Shown: positions 39,657 to 48,949 of the stretch, piece by piece | Position numbering within the stretch: the stretch's first letter is position 1 | How the letters are laid out: the number at the start of each line of letters is the position of its first letter | Origin: Acidobacteriota bacterium | GTDB taxonomy: Bacteria; Acidobacteriota; Vicinamibacteria; Vicinamibacterales; UBA2999 | Length of the DNA: 64,000 nt | Direction of reading: 5' to 3' | Assembly (NCBI GenBank): GCA_947465645.1 | Contig: CANIBQ010000017.1 | Coordinates: 1 to 64,000, forward strand | The notes under the pieces: model-generated | What the model was told of the DNA's origin: nothing | What the model saw: the letters and a program-made list of their open reading frames with translations, nothing else | Databases searched by the model: none | Made by a program: the position numbers and the translations under genes

Positions 39657-41591
39657 TCACGGAAGCGCGTAGACGACCAGCGCCTCAGAGCCCTCCGGCG
39701 CCGGGTCGTCGAGCGCGCTGGCGCCGCCGGCGGCGATCGCCACGTACTGCTTGCCGTCACGCCCCTGGTAGGTGATCGGCACCGCGTGCCCGTTCATCGC
39801 GAGCGCGGTGACCCAGAGCTCCTTGCCCGTCTTCGAATCGAACGCGCGGAACCGGCGGTCGTTGCTCGCCGCGATGAAGATGAGTCCGCTGGCCGTCGTG
39901 ATCGGTCCGCCCATGTTCAGGCGGCCGGTACGCTGCTTGGCTGCGGGAAGCTGCTCGGTGATCCCGAGCGGCACCCGCCACGCGATGTCGCCCGTCTTCA
40001 GGTCAACCGCGACGAGGCTGCCCCACGGCGGTTTCTGGCAGGGCCACGCCTTCTCGCCCGAGCCGACCAGGTTGCCGCCGCCGTCCGGACGCCCCTCGCT
40101 CCACTGGAACCTCGACGTCGACCCGACACTGCTGTTTCGGTTATAGAGATCGCGCCCGTCGCGCACGCCACGTTTTTCAATCCAGCCAATGCTCGCCTCG
40201 TCCATCGTGTTGACGAAGATGTAGCCGAGCCCGGGATCCGATGCGGTGCCGCCCCAGTTCGCCCCACCTACAGAACCCGGAAACAGGATCGTCGAGCGCG
40301 GCGGAGCGCCTTCGGCGCGGTACCGGTATGGCGTGAACGGTCCGGCGTTGGTGAAGCCACCGCTCCGCTGTTCGAGCGCCTTGCAGAACGCCGCATGCTC
40401 GGCGTTGGTCTCGGCCGCGGTCACGATGTCTTCAGGCGCATAGCTGACGCGCGCGAGGGGTCCTGGCTTCACCGGGATCGGCTGCGTCGCCGACGCCCGC
40501 TCCCCCGGCACGTCGCTCGCCGGCACCGGACGCTCCTCGATGCCGAACACCGGCTTGCCGGTGTCGCGGTTGAGGACATACATCCATCCAGTCTTGTGCG
40601 CGATGGCCAGCACCGGCACGATACGGCCCTCGATCGTCACATCGAGCAGGCCTGGCGGTGATGGGATGTCGTAGTCCCACAGGTCGTGATGCGTCGTCTG
40701 GAAATGCCACTTGTAGGCGCCGGTCTCGGCGTCCAGGGCGACGACGGAGTTGGCAAAGAGGTTGTCGCCGTGGCGGTAGCCGCCGTAATAGTCGGGGGTG
40801 GGGCTGTCGAAGATTGCGTAGAGGGTGTTGCGCTGCGGATCGACCGTCATGGAGAAGGCCCAACTGATCGCGCCGGCCTGATCCTTCCAGCCGTCGTTCT
40901 CCCACGTCTCGAATCCGGGCGCTTCGGCCTCCTGCGGAATCGCGCGGAACTCCCACATCTTCGCGCCTGTCCGGACGTTGAAGCCGCGCACGGAGCCAGG
41001 CGGGGTGTTGGTGCCGACGAGGATGACGTTCTTATGGATGGTGGGCGAGCCGTTATAGACCTGGATCATGTCTACGACGCCGGACGCGCCAAATTCGGCC
41101 ACCGGCCTGCCATTGGCCGCGTCGAGCGCGATCAGGCGGCGGCCGGACGTGAACAGGATCCTCGCGGGCGAGGCGCCGTCGCCGGGCCAGTAGCCGACGC
41201 CGCGCTTGGACGGCGGTCCCATCGGCACGTCGTACTTCCAGATCTCGCGCCCGGTCTCGGGCGCGAGCGCGACGACGCTCGTGGCGGTCGCGGCGTACAT
41301 CACGCCGCGGACGACGATCGGGGTGAACTCGGTGCCGCCGGTAAGGCTTCCGCTGTCAGCCGACCGGCCAAGCGTGTAGGTCCACGCCTGTCGGAGGCGC
41401 GAGACGTTGGCGGGCGTGATCTGCGTCAACGGTGAGTGACGCGATCCCATGACGTCGCGGTTGTACATCGGCCACTCGGCCCCGGCGGATGGCACCGTCG
41501 CTTCCTGTGCATGGAGAGCCGGGAACATGGCAGCCGCTGCGACAATCAGCCCGATGCGAATGCGGCCGCCCACGAAACGAACGTCCTTCAT
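39657..41591 (-). CDS. Exported PQQ-type beta-propeller quinoprotein dehydrogenase
   Basis: 644 aa from the ATG at 41591; a GTG six codons upstream is also possible. Signal peptide (cut near PALHAQE). The mature N-terminus EWPMYNRDVMGSRHSPL and QITPANVSRLRQAWTY, repeated W-docking blades (ALAPETGREIWKYDV, ALDAETGAYKWHF, AVDLKTGDIAWRV, AFDSKTGKELWV) and the ending AMNGHAVPITY are those of quinoprotein alcohol/glucose dehydrogenases, which oxidise alcohols or sugars in the periplasm with PQQ. No fused cytochrome domain; the adjacent vicinal Cys pair of methanol dehydrogenases is not seen. PQQ synthesis genes are not in the window. Convergent with the ACT/DUF5612 gene (6-bp gap) and divergent from a TonB receptor. 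Confidence 0.82.
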   Translation of the reverse strand: MKDVRFVGGRIRIGLIVAAAAMFPALHAQEATVPSAGAEWPMYNRDVMGSRHSPLTQITPANVSRLRQAWTYTLGRSADSGSLTGGTEFTPIVVRGVMYAATATSVVALAPETGREIWKYDVPMGPPSKRGVGYWPGDGASPARILFTSGRRLIALDAANGRPVAEFGASGVVDMIQVYNGSPTIHKNVILVGTNTPPGSVRGFNVRTGAKMWEFRAIPQEAEAPGFETWENDGWKDQAGAISWAFSMTVDPQRNTLYAIFDSPTPDYYGGYRHGDNLFANSVVALDAETGAYKWHFQTTHHDLWDYDIPSPPGLLDVTIEGRIVPVLAIAHKTGWMYVLNRDTGKPVFGIEERPVPASDVPGERASATQPIPVKPGPLARVSYAPEDIVTAAETNAEHAAFCKALEQRSGGFTNAGPFTPYRYRAEGAPPRSTILFPGSVGGANWGGTASDPGLGYIFVNTMDEASIGWIEKRGVRDGRDLYNRNSSVGSTSRFQWSEGRPDGGGNLVGSGEKAWPCQKPPWGSLVAVDLKTGDIAWRVPLGITEQLPAAKQRTGRLNMGGPITTASGLIFIAASNDRRFRAFDSKTGKELWVTALAMNGHAVPITYQGRDGKQYVAIAAGGASALDDPAPEGSEALVVYALP

Positions 41592-41710
41592 CTGATTGAC
41601 TCCCAGCACGTATTGTCCCTCGCCCGCGCTCGTTCGGGGGTGGATCCGTTGCGTACAAATCTGGTACTCTCCATCGGCTCTGTCGGGCCCCGTGCAACCA
41701 GGGAGGTTCC

Positions 41711-44686
41711 ATGTCGTCGTTTGTCAGGTTCGTTGTCCTTGCCGTCGCGTGCGTTCTGATTCCGGCCGCCGCGTCTGCTCAGGGATCCATCGCCGGTGTC
41801 GTGAAGGACGCGTCGGGGGCCGTGCTGCCCGGCGTGACCGTTGAAGCGGCCAGCCCGGTGCTCATCGAGAAGGTTCGAACGGCCGTCACCGACGGCGCCG
41901 GCCAGTACCGGATTCTGAACCTCCGTCCAGGCTCTTACAGCGTGACCTTCACGCTGCCGGGATTCGCCACCGTCCGCCGGGAGGACATCGAGCTGACCGG
42001 CGCCTTTACCGCGACCGTCAATGCCGATCTCCGCGTGGGCGGCGTTGAGGAAACGATCACCGTCAGCGGTGAGACGCCCGTCGTGGACGTCCAGAACGTC
42101 AACCGGCAGCAGGTGCTGGATCGCGAGCTCATCGACGCCATTCCGACGGGACGGAACCTGGCGGGTGAGACGCTGCTCACGCCTGGCGTCGGCGGCCTCG
42201 AGGTGGGGGGCGGAAACTTCCGCACCGACACCCTGAGCACGACCGTGCACGGGAGCACGGCCGAAGACCACCGGACCACGCAGAACGGCGTGCCGGTCAG
42301 CGTCGCGTTCGGCGGCGGGCAGAACTTCGGCCAGAACTCGAACGTCGTCGCCTACGAGGAGGTGGCGGTGGACACCGGCGCCGCGTCCGCGGAGATCGCG
42401 ACGGGCGGAACGCGGTTCAACCTGATCCCGCGCGACGGCGGCAACTCGTTCTCCGGCGTCGTGTTCGGCAGCATCATCACCGAGGGGATGCAGGGCGACA
42501 ACTACACGCAGGAATTGAAGGACCGCGGCCTGGCGACCCCAGACAAGATCAAGCAGTTGGTCGACATCAATCCCGGCTTCGGCGGACCGATCATGCGGGA
42601 TCGCCTGTGGTTCTATTCCACCTACCGCTACAAGACGGTGAACACCTACCCGCCGGGAATCTTCTACAACCGGAACGCGAACAACCCGAATCTCTGGACG
42701 TACGAGCCAGACACGAGCCGCCGGCCGTCCAACGACGTCGACGCCATGGACGCGCAGTTGCGCATCACCTGGCAGGCGACGCCCAAGCACAAGCTCGGCT
42801 TCCACTGGAACGAAGCGACCAACTGCCTGTGCGTGGCCGACACGACCGCGACCCGCACGCCGGACGCGAGCATCACGCGCAACTTCCCCAAGATGCGCAA
42901 CCTGTTTGCCGACTGGACGGCGCCGTTGACCAATCAGATGCTGCTGGAGGCGGGCATGGTCCGGCGGATCGAGTTCGTCACCCGGGATCTGCCTCCGGAA
43001 TCGAACCCGTCGATGATCTCGGTGACCGATCAGGGCCTCGGCAACCTGGTGTATCGGGCGCCACCCGGACCGGTCCGCACCACCTGGTACCGGACGATGT
43101 TCTACCGTGCCGCCGCGTCGTACGTGGCTGCCGGCCATGCGGTGAAGGTGGGCCTTACCGGCGGCCTGATGGTCGATGAGACCACGAACTTCAGCGCCAC
43201 GGCGCCGTACGACTTCCGCTTCAACAACGGGGTGCCCAATCAGATCACGTTGTACGCGGTGCCCTACGACCTGACGTGGAACGGACGCGAGACCGGCCTG
43301 TACGCGCAGGACCATTGGACGATCGGCCGCCTGGCGCTGAGCTACGGCGTGCGCTACGACTACTACAGCAACTCGTTCAAGGATCAGCACCTGCGTCCCG
43401 GGCCGCTGGTCCCGAACCGCAACGTCGAGTTCCCGGACTCAACCGGTGTGAGCTGGCACGATCTGACGCCGAAGAGCGGGGTGGCCTACGACCTGTTCGG
43501 CAACGGCAAGACGGCGCTCAAGGTGAGCCTCAACAAGTACCTGCAGGGCATGGGCAATGGCGGCGTGTTCGGAACCACGATGGCCCCGGTCAGCCTCACG
43601 GTGACCAGCACCACGCGCGCCTGGACCGATACCAACCGTGACTTCGTGCCCGACTGCAATCTCGCCAGTCCCGACGCGAATGGCGAGTGCGCCGCCATGG
43701 CCAACCGGGCCTTCGGCAGCAGCCGCGCGGGCTCAACCTACGACCCCGATACGCTCACCGGCTGGGGCAAGCGCGGCTACAACTGGGAGTTCTCGGCGGG
43801 CGTGCAGCAGGAGGTGCTGCCGCGGGTCGCGGTGGACCTCGTCTACTTCCGCCGCTGGTACGGCAACTTCGTGACGACGGACAACCGGGCCGTGTCGGCA
43901 GCGGATTACGATCAGTTCAGTCTGACCGCGCCGGCAAATCCCGGGTTGCCCGGCGGCGGCGGGTACGTGGTGTCGGGCCTCTACGACCTCAATCCGTCGA
44001 AGTTCGGCACTCCGGCGGACAACTTCATCACCTTTTCCGACAGCTTCGGCAAAGAGACCAAGCGATGGAACGGCGTCGATGTCATCCTCAATGCCCGGCC
44101 CCGCGACGGCATCCTGCTGCGCGGCGGGGTCAGCTCGGGGCGCACCAGTACCGACAACTGCGAGATCGTGACCCAGTTGCCGGAACAACTGTTTGGCGCT
44201 CAGGTGCTGGGGGTGGCGAACGCCAACGTGTGGCTGCCGCAGGCGAACTGCAGTCAGACGGGTGCATTTCTGACGCAGGTCAAGTTCCTCGGGTCCTACA
44301 CGATCCCGCGGGTGGACGTGCAGATCAGCGGCGGGCTGCAGAACGTGCCCGGACCCGAGGCCCTGGCCAACTACGCCGCGCCGACGGCGGCGGTCCGGAC
44401 GTCGCTCGGCCGGGATCTCTCCGGCGGCGCGCGCAACGTGACCGTGAATCTGATGGAGCCCGGAACGGTGTACGGCGACCGTCTGACCGAGCTCGACCTG
44501 CGCGTCGGCAAGCTCCTGCGATTCGGCGCGACGCGCACCAACGTGATGCTCGAGATCTACAACGTGTTCAACTCGAGCGGGGTGCTCCTGCAGAGCAACA
44601 CGTTCGGGGGGGCCACGCCGTGGCTCCAACCGCAGTCGATCATGCCGGCGCGCTTCATCAAGCTGGGCTTCCAGATCGATTTCTAA
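41711..44686 (+). CDS. TonB-dependent receptor, Oar-like, paralogue of the receptor at 676
   Basis: 991 aa. Signal peptide ends near ASAQGS (residue 22); carboxypeptidase-regulatory-like domain (about 23-105; SGAVLPGVTVEA, GQYRILNLRPGSY); plug and barrel with C-terminal FIKLGFQIDF. Long blocks are near-identical in pattern to the 676 receptor (NPNLWTYEPDTS, ITWQATPKHKLGF, DPDTLTGWGKRG, YGDRLTELDLRVGKLLRFG), so they arose by duplication; Cys pairs are conserved in both (CLC near 375, VPDCNL...GEC near 655). A Shine-Dalgarno GGGAGG lies just before the ATG at 41711. Divergent from the quinoprotein gene, 119 bp apart. Substrate unknown. Confidence 0.9.
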   Translation: MSSFVRFVVLAVACVLIPAAASAQGSIAGVVKDASGAVLPGVTVEAASPVLIEKVRTAVTDGAGQYRILNLRPGSYSVTFTLPGFATVRREDIELTGAFTATVNADLRVGGVEETITVSGETPVVDVQNVNRQQVLDRELIDAIPTGRNLAGETLLTPGVGGLEVGGGNFRTDTLSTTVHGSTAEDHRTTQNGVPVSVAFGGGQNFGQNSNVVAYEEVAVDTGAASAEIATGGTRFNLIPRDGGNSFSGVVFGSIITEGMQGDNYTQELKDRGLATPDKIKQLVDINPGFGGPIMRDRLWFYSTYRYKTVNTYPPGIFYNRNANNPNLWTYEPDTSRRPSNDVDAMDAQLRITWQATPKHKLGFHWNEATNCLCVADTTATRTPDASITRNFPKMRNLFADWTAPLTNQMLLEAGMVRRIEFVTRDLPPESNPSMISVTDQGLGNLVYRAPPGPVRTTWYRTMFYRAAASYVAAGHAVKVGLTGGLMVDETTNFSATAPYDFRFNNGVPNQITLYAVPYDLTWNGRETGLYAQDHWTIGRLALSYGVRYDYYSNSFKDQHLRPGPLVPNRNVEFPDSTGVSWHDLTPKSGVAYDLFGNGKTALKVSLNKYLQGMGNGGVFGTTMAPVSLTVTSTTRAWTDTNRDFVPDCNLASPDANGECAAMANRAFGSSRAGSTYDPDTLTGWGKRGYNWEFSAGVQQEVLPRVAVDLVYFRRWYGNFVTTDNRAVSAADYDQFSLTAPANPGLPGGGGYVVSGLYDLNPSKFGTPADNFITFSDSFGKETKRWNGVDVILNARPRDGILLRGGVSSGRTSTDNCEIVTQLPEQLFGAQVLGVANANVWLPQANCSQTGAFLTQVKFLGSYTIPRVDVQISGGLQNVPGPEALANYAAPTAAVRTSLGRDLSGGARNVTVNLMEPGTVYGDRLTELDLRVGKLLRFGATRTNVMLEIYNVFNSSGVLLQSNTFGGATPWLQPQSIMPARFIKLGFQIDF

Positions 44687-44695
44687 AGTAGACGC

Positions 44696-44734
44696 AACTC
44701 CCAGCGCCCGATCTTGCATCGGGCGTTGGGAGTT
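44696..44734. terminator. Bidirectional hairpin between convergent genes
   Basis: Arms 44696-44712 and 44718-44734 form a 17-bp stem (one G-U) with a 5-nt loop. It begins 10 bp after the receptor stop and overlaps the stop codon of the opposite gene (44733-44735). No long T-run. A GTAG lies 5 nt before the stem (44688-44691), so kinship with the REP-like elements is possible. Confidence 0.55.
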
Positions 44735-45767
44735 ACTCGAGCCGGCGAAGGATCGCCTCGCCGGCTTCCCTCGTGCCAAGGGCACCGCCGACGTCGCGCG
44801 TGACCTCACCCGCCCGCACCGCCTGCTCCACCGCCAACTCAACCCGCCTGGCCGCGTCGGCTCGTCCGAGGTAGTCGAGCATCATCGCTGCCGACAGAAC
44901 GGCGCCGATCGGGTTCGCGACGTTCTTGCCCGCCAGCGGCGGCGCAGAACCGTGCACCGGCTCGAACATGGACGTGCGGCCGGGATGCAGGTTGCCGGAC
45001 GCCGCCATGCCAAGGCCCCCCTGCAGCGCCGCCCCCACGTCGGTGATGATGTCCCCGAACAGGTTGTTGGTCACGATGACGTCGAACTGGGACGGGTCCT
45101 GCACCAGGAACATCGCCAGCGCGTCGATGTACATGTGGCTCGCCTCGACGTCCGGATAATCCTTCCGGACCTCCGCGAACACGCGCTGCCAGAGCGCATG
45201 TCCGTGGGTCATGGCGTTGCTCTTGTCGGCCATGCAGACGCGGCGGCGGCTCCGGCTTCTTGCCGCCTCGAACGCGTGGCGGAGGATCCGGTTCACACCT
45301 TTATGTGTGTTGACCTCCTCCTGGATCGCCACCTCGTCGTCGGTGCCCGGCTTGAAGCGTCCGCCCACCCCGACGTAGAGGCCCTCGGTGTTCTCGCGAA
45401 ACACGATGAAATCGACGTCAGCCCGTGACCGGTTCTTGAGGGGACACAGGCGCTCGTCGAGCAGGCGCACCGGCCGGCGGTTGACGTAAAGATCCAGCTC
45501 GAAGCGCGTCCCAAGGAGGATGTCGCGTGCGTGGCGGTTGTCCGGCACCCGCGGGTCGCCGAGCGCGCCGACGAGGATCGCGTCGAAGGATCGAAGCGTG
45601 GCGTAGCCGCCCGGCGGGATCGTTACACCTGACCGCAGGTAGTGGTCGGCGCTCCAGGGCAGCGTCTCGAGCTCGAGCCCGCCCACGCGCGAGAGCACCC
45701 GGACGGCTTCGGCCACGACCTCCGGCCCAATCCCGTCGCCTGGAATAACCGCGATCCGATGACTCAC
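44733..45767 (-). CDS. Isopropylmalate/isocitrate/tartrate dehydrogenase family enzyme
   Basis: 344 aa. GDGIGPEV at the N-terminus, substrate-binding Arg residues in LDLYVNRRPVRLLDERL, FRENTEGLYVG, catalytic Lys in ADKSNAM and the metal-binding aspartates in MYIDALAM and NNLFGDIITDVGAALQGGLG, all as in 3-isopropylmalate dehydrogenase and close relatives. It oxidatively decarboxylates a 2-hydroxyacid with NAD. The length and GGLGMAASGNL favour isopropylmalate dehydrogenase, but no leuA, leuC or leuD is nearby, so tartrate or another malate analogue is possible. Convergent with the 41711 receptor over a shared hairpin. Confidence 0.85.
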   Translation of the reverse strand: MSHRIAVIPGDGIGPEVVAEAVRVLSRVGGLELETLPWSADHYLRSGVTIPPGGYATLRSFDAILVGALGDPRVPDNRHARDILLGTRFELDLYVNRRPVRLLDERLCPLKNRSRADVDFIVFRENTEGLYVGVGGRFKPGTDDEVAIQEEVNTHKGVNRILRHAFEAARSRSRRRVCMADKSNAMTHGHALWQRVFAEVRKDYPDVEASHMYIDALAMFLVQDPSQFDVIVTNNLFGDIITDVGAALQGGLGMAASGNLHPGRTSMFEPVHGSAPPLAGKNVANPIGAVLSAAMMLDYLGRADAARRVELAVEQAVRAGEVTRDVGGALGTREAGEAILRRLE

Positions 45768-45981
45768 AGACCGATGTTACATGTCGGAATTCCGGATTCG
45801 ATGTCGGAATCTCACCACGGGCTGACCTCCATTCGATATCGGCGCAAAACGGGCCGCCAGGTTCGTTCGGCCTCGCGTGCCGGGCCTGAAGCAGGGACGG
45901 ACTGCCGGCAACAGCAGGCCAATTCCGATCACATTTCAATCACTTACGGGCGGATCCCCTCTTGCTGGGCCACAGACCGCC

Positions 45982-48915
45982 ATGTCCTATTGCCAGCGCT
46001 TCGCCTCGATCGCCATCTCATTGTTCGTCGTCGTCGCCCCCGTTTCACGGGTCGCGGCTCAGGGCGTCCAGGTCGGCACGGTCTCCGGCATCGTCCGGTC
46101 CACCGATGAACTTCCGCTTCCGGGTGTCACGGTGACCGCGACGTCCCCCAACCTTCAAGGCGAACGCATGGGGGTCTCGGACCTCAACGGCGTCTACTAC
46201 CTTCACGGTCTGCCTTCGGGCAGCTACACCGTCAGTTTCGAGCTCTCGGGCTTTCAGTCCGCGACGCGCGAAGCGATTGACGTGCGCATCGGCCGCGTCG
46301 CGACCGTCGACTCCGTCATGTCGATCGCTGGCGTCACCGAGAGGGTGACGGTCACCGCCGAAGCGCCATCCACATTGAGCAGCCCCAAGCTGAGCCAGAC
46401 CTACAGCAAGAGCGAGGTCGACGCGCTGCCCGCCGGACGCAGGCCGGTCGACATCGCCGAGCTCGCCCCTGGCGTCACCGCGAACCCGTTCAACGTCGCC
46501 CAACTGACCATTGCCGGCAGCTTCGGCTTCGACAACGTGTTCATGGTCAACGGCGTCGACGTCAACGACAACATCTTCGGCACCTCGAACAACCTGTTCA
46601 TCGAGGATGCCGTCCAGGAGACGTCGGTCCTGACCCACGGGATCTCGGCCGAGTACGGCCGGTTCTCAGGCGGGGTCATCAACGTCGTCACCAAGAGCGG
46701 CACCAACACGTTCAGCGGCAGCTTCCGTGAAGGGTTGAGCAACCCGAAGTGGATTGCCGAGACGCCGCTCGAGAAACGTGGCACCGTCCGCCACGTCGAC
46801 GTCCTGAGCAAGACGCATGAAGGCACGTTCGGCGGCGCGGTCGTCCGCGATCGCCTGTGGTTCTTCACCGCCGGCCGCTACGAGACGGCGAACATTCCCA
46901 GCACGTTCGCCCAGAACGGCGCCAGCTACACCAGGACCGATACGAACAAGCGCGGCGAAATCAAGCTGACCGGCACGGTGGACCCGGGCCAGAGGATCGA
47001 AGTCAGCTTCATCGACAACGCGACGCGCCAGGCCAACATGACGGCGGTCGGCGCCGCGGCGGTGCTCGATCCGGGCACGCTCACCAACCGGGAGCTCCCG
47101 AACCGGCTGTTCGCGATGAACTACAACGGCGTCGTTTCGCCGACGCTGTTCACCACGCTGCAGTACTCGCAGAAGCAGCAGAGCTTCCGCAACAACGGAG
47201 GCACCAGCACCGACTTCGTGAAGTCGCCGTTCCGGACGCTCGGCGCCACGCCTGGCGTGCCCGGCGGCCTCTTCTACAACGCGCCGTATTTCGACGCGAC
47301 CGACCCTGAGCAGCGGAACAACCGGCAGCTCACGGGCTCGCTGACCTACCTCATGGCGAGCCCGCGGTTCGGCAGCCACGAGATCAAGGGCGGAGGCGAA
47401 TACTTCGTCAGCACCGGCATCGGCGGCAACTCGCAGTCGTCCACCGGCATCGTCTTCATGACGGACTACCTCACGAGCGGCGGCGGTGTCGTCCGCGATG
47501 CGGACGGCTCGCCGATTCCGCTGTTCGTGCCAGGCCAGACGCGGATCTTCACGTTCCAGGCGACGCGGGGCGCAGAATTCAACGTCAAGACCTCGTCGCT
47601 CTTCGTCCAGGACCGATGGATTGCGGGCCCGCGGCTGACCTTTGATATTGGAACCCGCGTCGAAATGGTGCGCAGCAGCGCGACCGGCGACGTCAACGCT
47701 GTCAACAGCAGCGCGATCATGCCGCGCCTGGCCGCGACCTACGACCTGCAGGGCAATGGCGAGACCGTCCTCTACGGGACCTACGGACACTACTCCGGCA
47801 AGTACAGCCAGGTGCAGTTCGGGGTGAACACCAACGTCGGACGCCCGAGCGAGGTGGACTACCTCTACTCGGGGCCCGCGGGCCAGGGCGAGAATTTCGC
47901 GCCGGGCTACGACCGCGCCAATTACTCGAACGTCATCTTCGCGAGCTTCCCCACGGCCAACGTGCAGATGGCGGAGGGCATCAAGTCCCCCCTGACGCGC
48001 GAGTTCACGCTCGGTGTCGGGCGCGAGCTTGGCTCCAACGGGAGCGTCCGAGCGACCTACGCGTGGCGCACGGCGTCGAACTTCGTGGAGGACTTCGTTG
48101 ACACCACCACGGGCGTGACCAACGTGCCGCTGGTCGGCGTGCTGACGAACCGCGTCTACGACAACACCGACGCCCTCTACCGTGACTACCAGGCGGCGAT
48201 CTTCCAGGCCGGCTACCGGATGTGGAACCGCATCAGCGTCAACGGCCACTACACGCTGCAGCTCCGCAACCAGGGCACGTTCGCGGGCGAGGCCGCCAAC
48301 CAGCCCGGCATTCCCTCGGTCTACGGCAACTTTCCGGAGATCTTCGCTCCGGCACTCGACCGCCTGATGCCGGAGGGACGTCTCGACAGCTACCAGCAGC
48401 ACAAGCTTCGCGTGCACGCGGTGGTCTCGCAGGGGCTCGGACGGTTCGGATCGCTCGACCTCGCGCCGATCTGGCGCGTCAACTCGGGCGGCGTCTACAG
48501 CCTGACTGCATCGATCCCCGTGCCGGCGCGGCAGTTGGCGAGGAACCCCGGCTACCCGGCCAGTGACATCAGCGCCGCGACCCGTCAGACCGTCTTCTTC
48601 GGCGACCGCGGGGGGTACGACTTGAAGGGTTACGGCGTGATGGACCTCGCCGGCACCTACAACGCCCCGGCGTGGAAGTCGGTGCAGCCGTGGTTCAAGG
48701 TGGAGGTCTACAACCTCCTCAACAACCTTAAGCAGATTGCCTGGGATCGCACGATCTCGGTCGACCCGAGCGCGCTCGACGCCAACGGCATCCCGACCGG
48801 CTACATCAAGGGACCGCGATTCGGCCAGGCCACGAGCGGCGCGCACTTCCCGCAGCCGTACCTGGGACAGAACGGCGGGCGGACCCTGAGGATGGCTTTC
48901 GGCGTAAGATTCTGA
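45982..48915 (+). CDS. TonB-dependent receptor, Oar-like
   Basis: 977 aa from the ATG at 45982, the first that gives a signal peptide at the N-terminus (FASIAISLFVVVAPVSRVAA); the frame is open 105 bp further upstream. Regulatory-like domain (LPLPGVTVTATSPNLQGERM, GVYYLHGLPSGSY), plug with VNGVDVNDNIFGTSNNLFI and GRFSGGVINVVTKSGTNTFSG, barrel ending LRMAFGVRF. It resembles the receptor at 51946 (same NLQG and IEDAVQETSVLTHGISAEYG blocks) more than the 676/41711 pair. 34 bp after it begins the DUF1800/DUF1501 pair on the same strand, a neighbour arrangement suggesting co-expression. No good Shine-Dalgarno is seen. Confidence 0.88.
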   Translation: MSYCQRFASIAISLFVVVAPVSRVAAQGVQVGTVSGIVRSTDELPLPGVTVTATSPNLQGERMGVSDLNGVYYLHGLPSGSYTVSFELSGFQSATREAIDVRIGRVATVDSVMSIAGVTERVTVTAEAPSTLSSPKLSQTYSKSEVDALPAGRRPVDIAELAPGVTANPFNVAQLTIAGSFGFDNVFMVNGVDVNDNIFGTSNNLFIEDAVQETSVLTHGISAEYGRFSGGVINVVTKSGTNTFSGSFREGLSNPKWIAETPLEKRGTVRHVDVLSKTHEGTFGGAVVRDRLWFFTAGRYETANIPSTFAQNGASYTRTDTNKRGEIKLTGTVDPGQRIEVSFIDNATRQANMTAVGAAAVLDPGTLTNRELPNRLFAMNYNGVVSPTLFTTLQYSQKQQSFRNNGGTSTDFVKSPFRTLGATPGVPGGLFYNAPYFDATDPEQRNNRQLTGSLTYLMASPRFGSHEIKGGGEYFVSTGIGGNSQSSTGIVFMTDYLTSGGGVVRDADGSPIPLFVPGQTRIFTFQATRGAEFNVKTSSLFVQDRWIAGPRLTFDIGTRVEMVRSSATGDVNAVNSSAIMPRLAATYDLQGNGETVLYGTYGHYSGKYSQVQFGVNTNVGRPSEVDYLYSGPAGQGENFAPGYDRANYSNVIFASFPTANVQMAEGIKSPLTREFTLGVGRELGSNGSVRATYAWRTASNFVEDFVDTTTGVTNVPLVGVLTNRVYDNTDALYRDYQAAIFQAGYRMWNRISVNGHYTLQLRNQGTFAGEAANQPGIPSVYGNFPEIFAPALDRLMPEGRLDSYQQHKLRVHAVVSQGLGRFGSLDLAPIWRVNSGGVYSLTASIPVPARQLARNPGYPASDISAATRQTVFFGDRGGYDLKGYGVMDLAGTYNAPAWKSVQPWFKVEVYNLLNNLKQIAWDRTISVDPSALDANGIPTGYIKGPRFGQATSGAHFPQPYLGQNGGRTLRMAFGVRF

Positions 48916-48949
48916 CGCCATCTGTCAGTCGACAGCAGGCTCCGAAGTT

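Noticed and set aside
44733..45767. Confident assignment as LeuB in leucine biosynthesis
   Set aside because: The family fits, but no leuA, leuC or leuD genes are adjacent and the family includes tartrate and other hydroxyacid dehydrogenases.
46666..48921. 751-codon minus-strand ORF under the receptor at 45982
   Set aside because: Shadow of a gene with full receptor domain order on the other strand.
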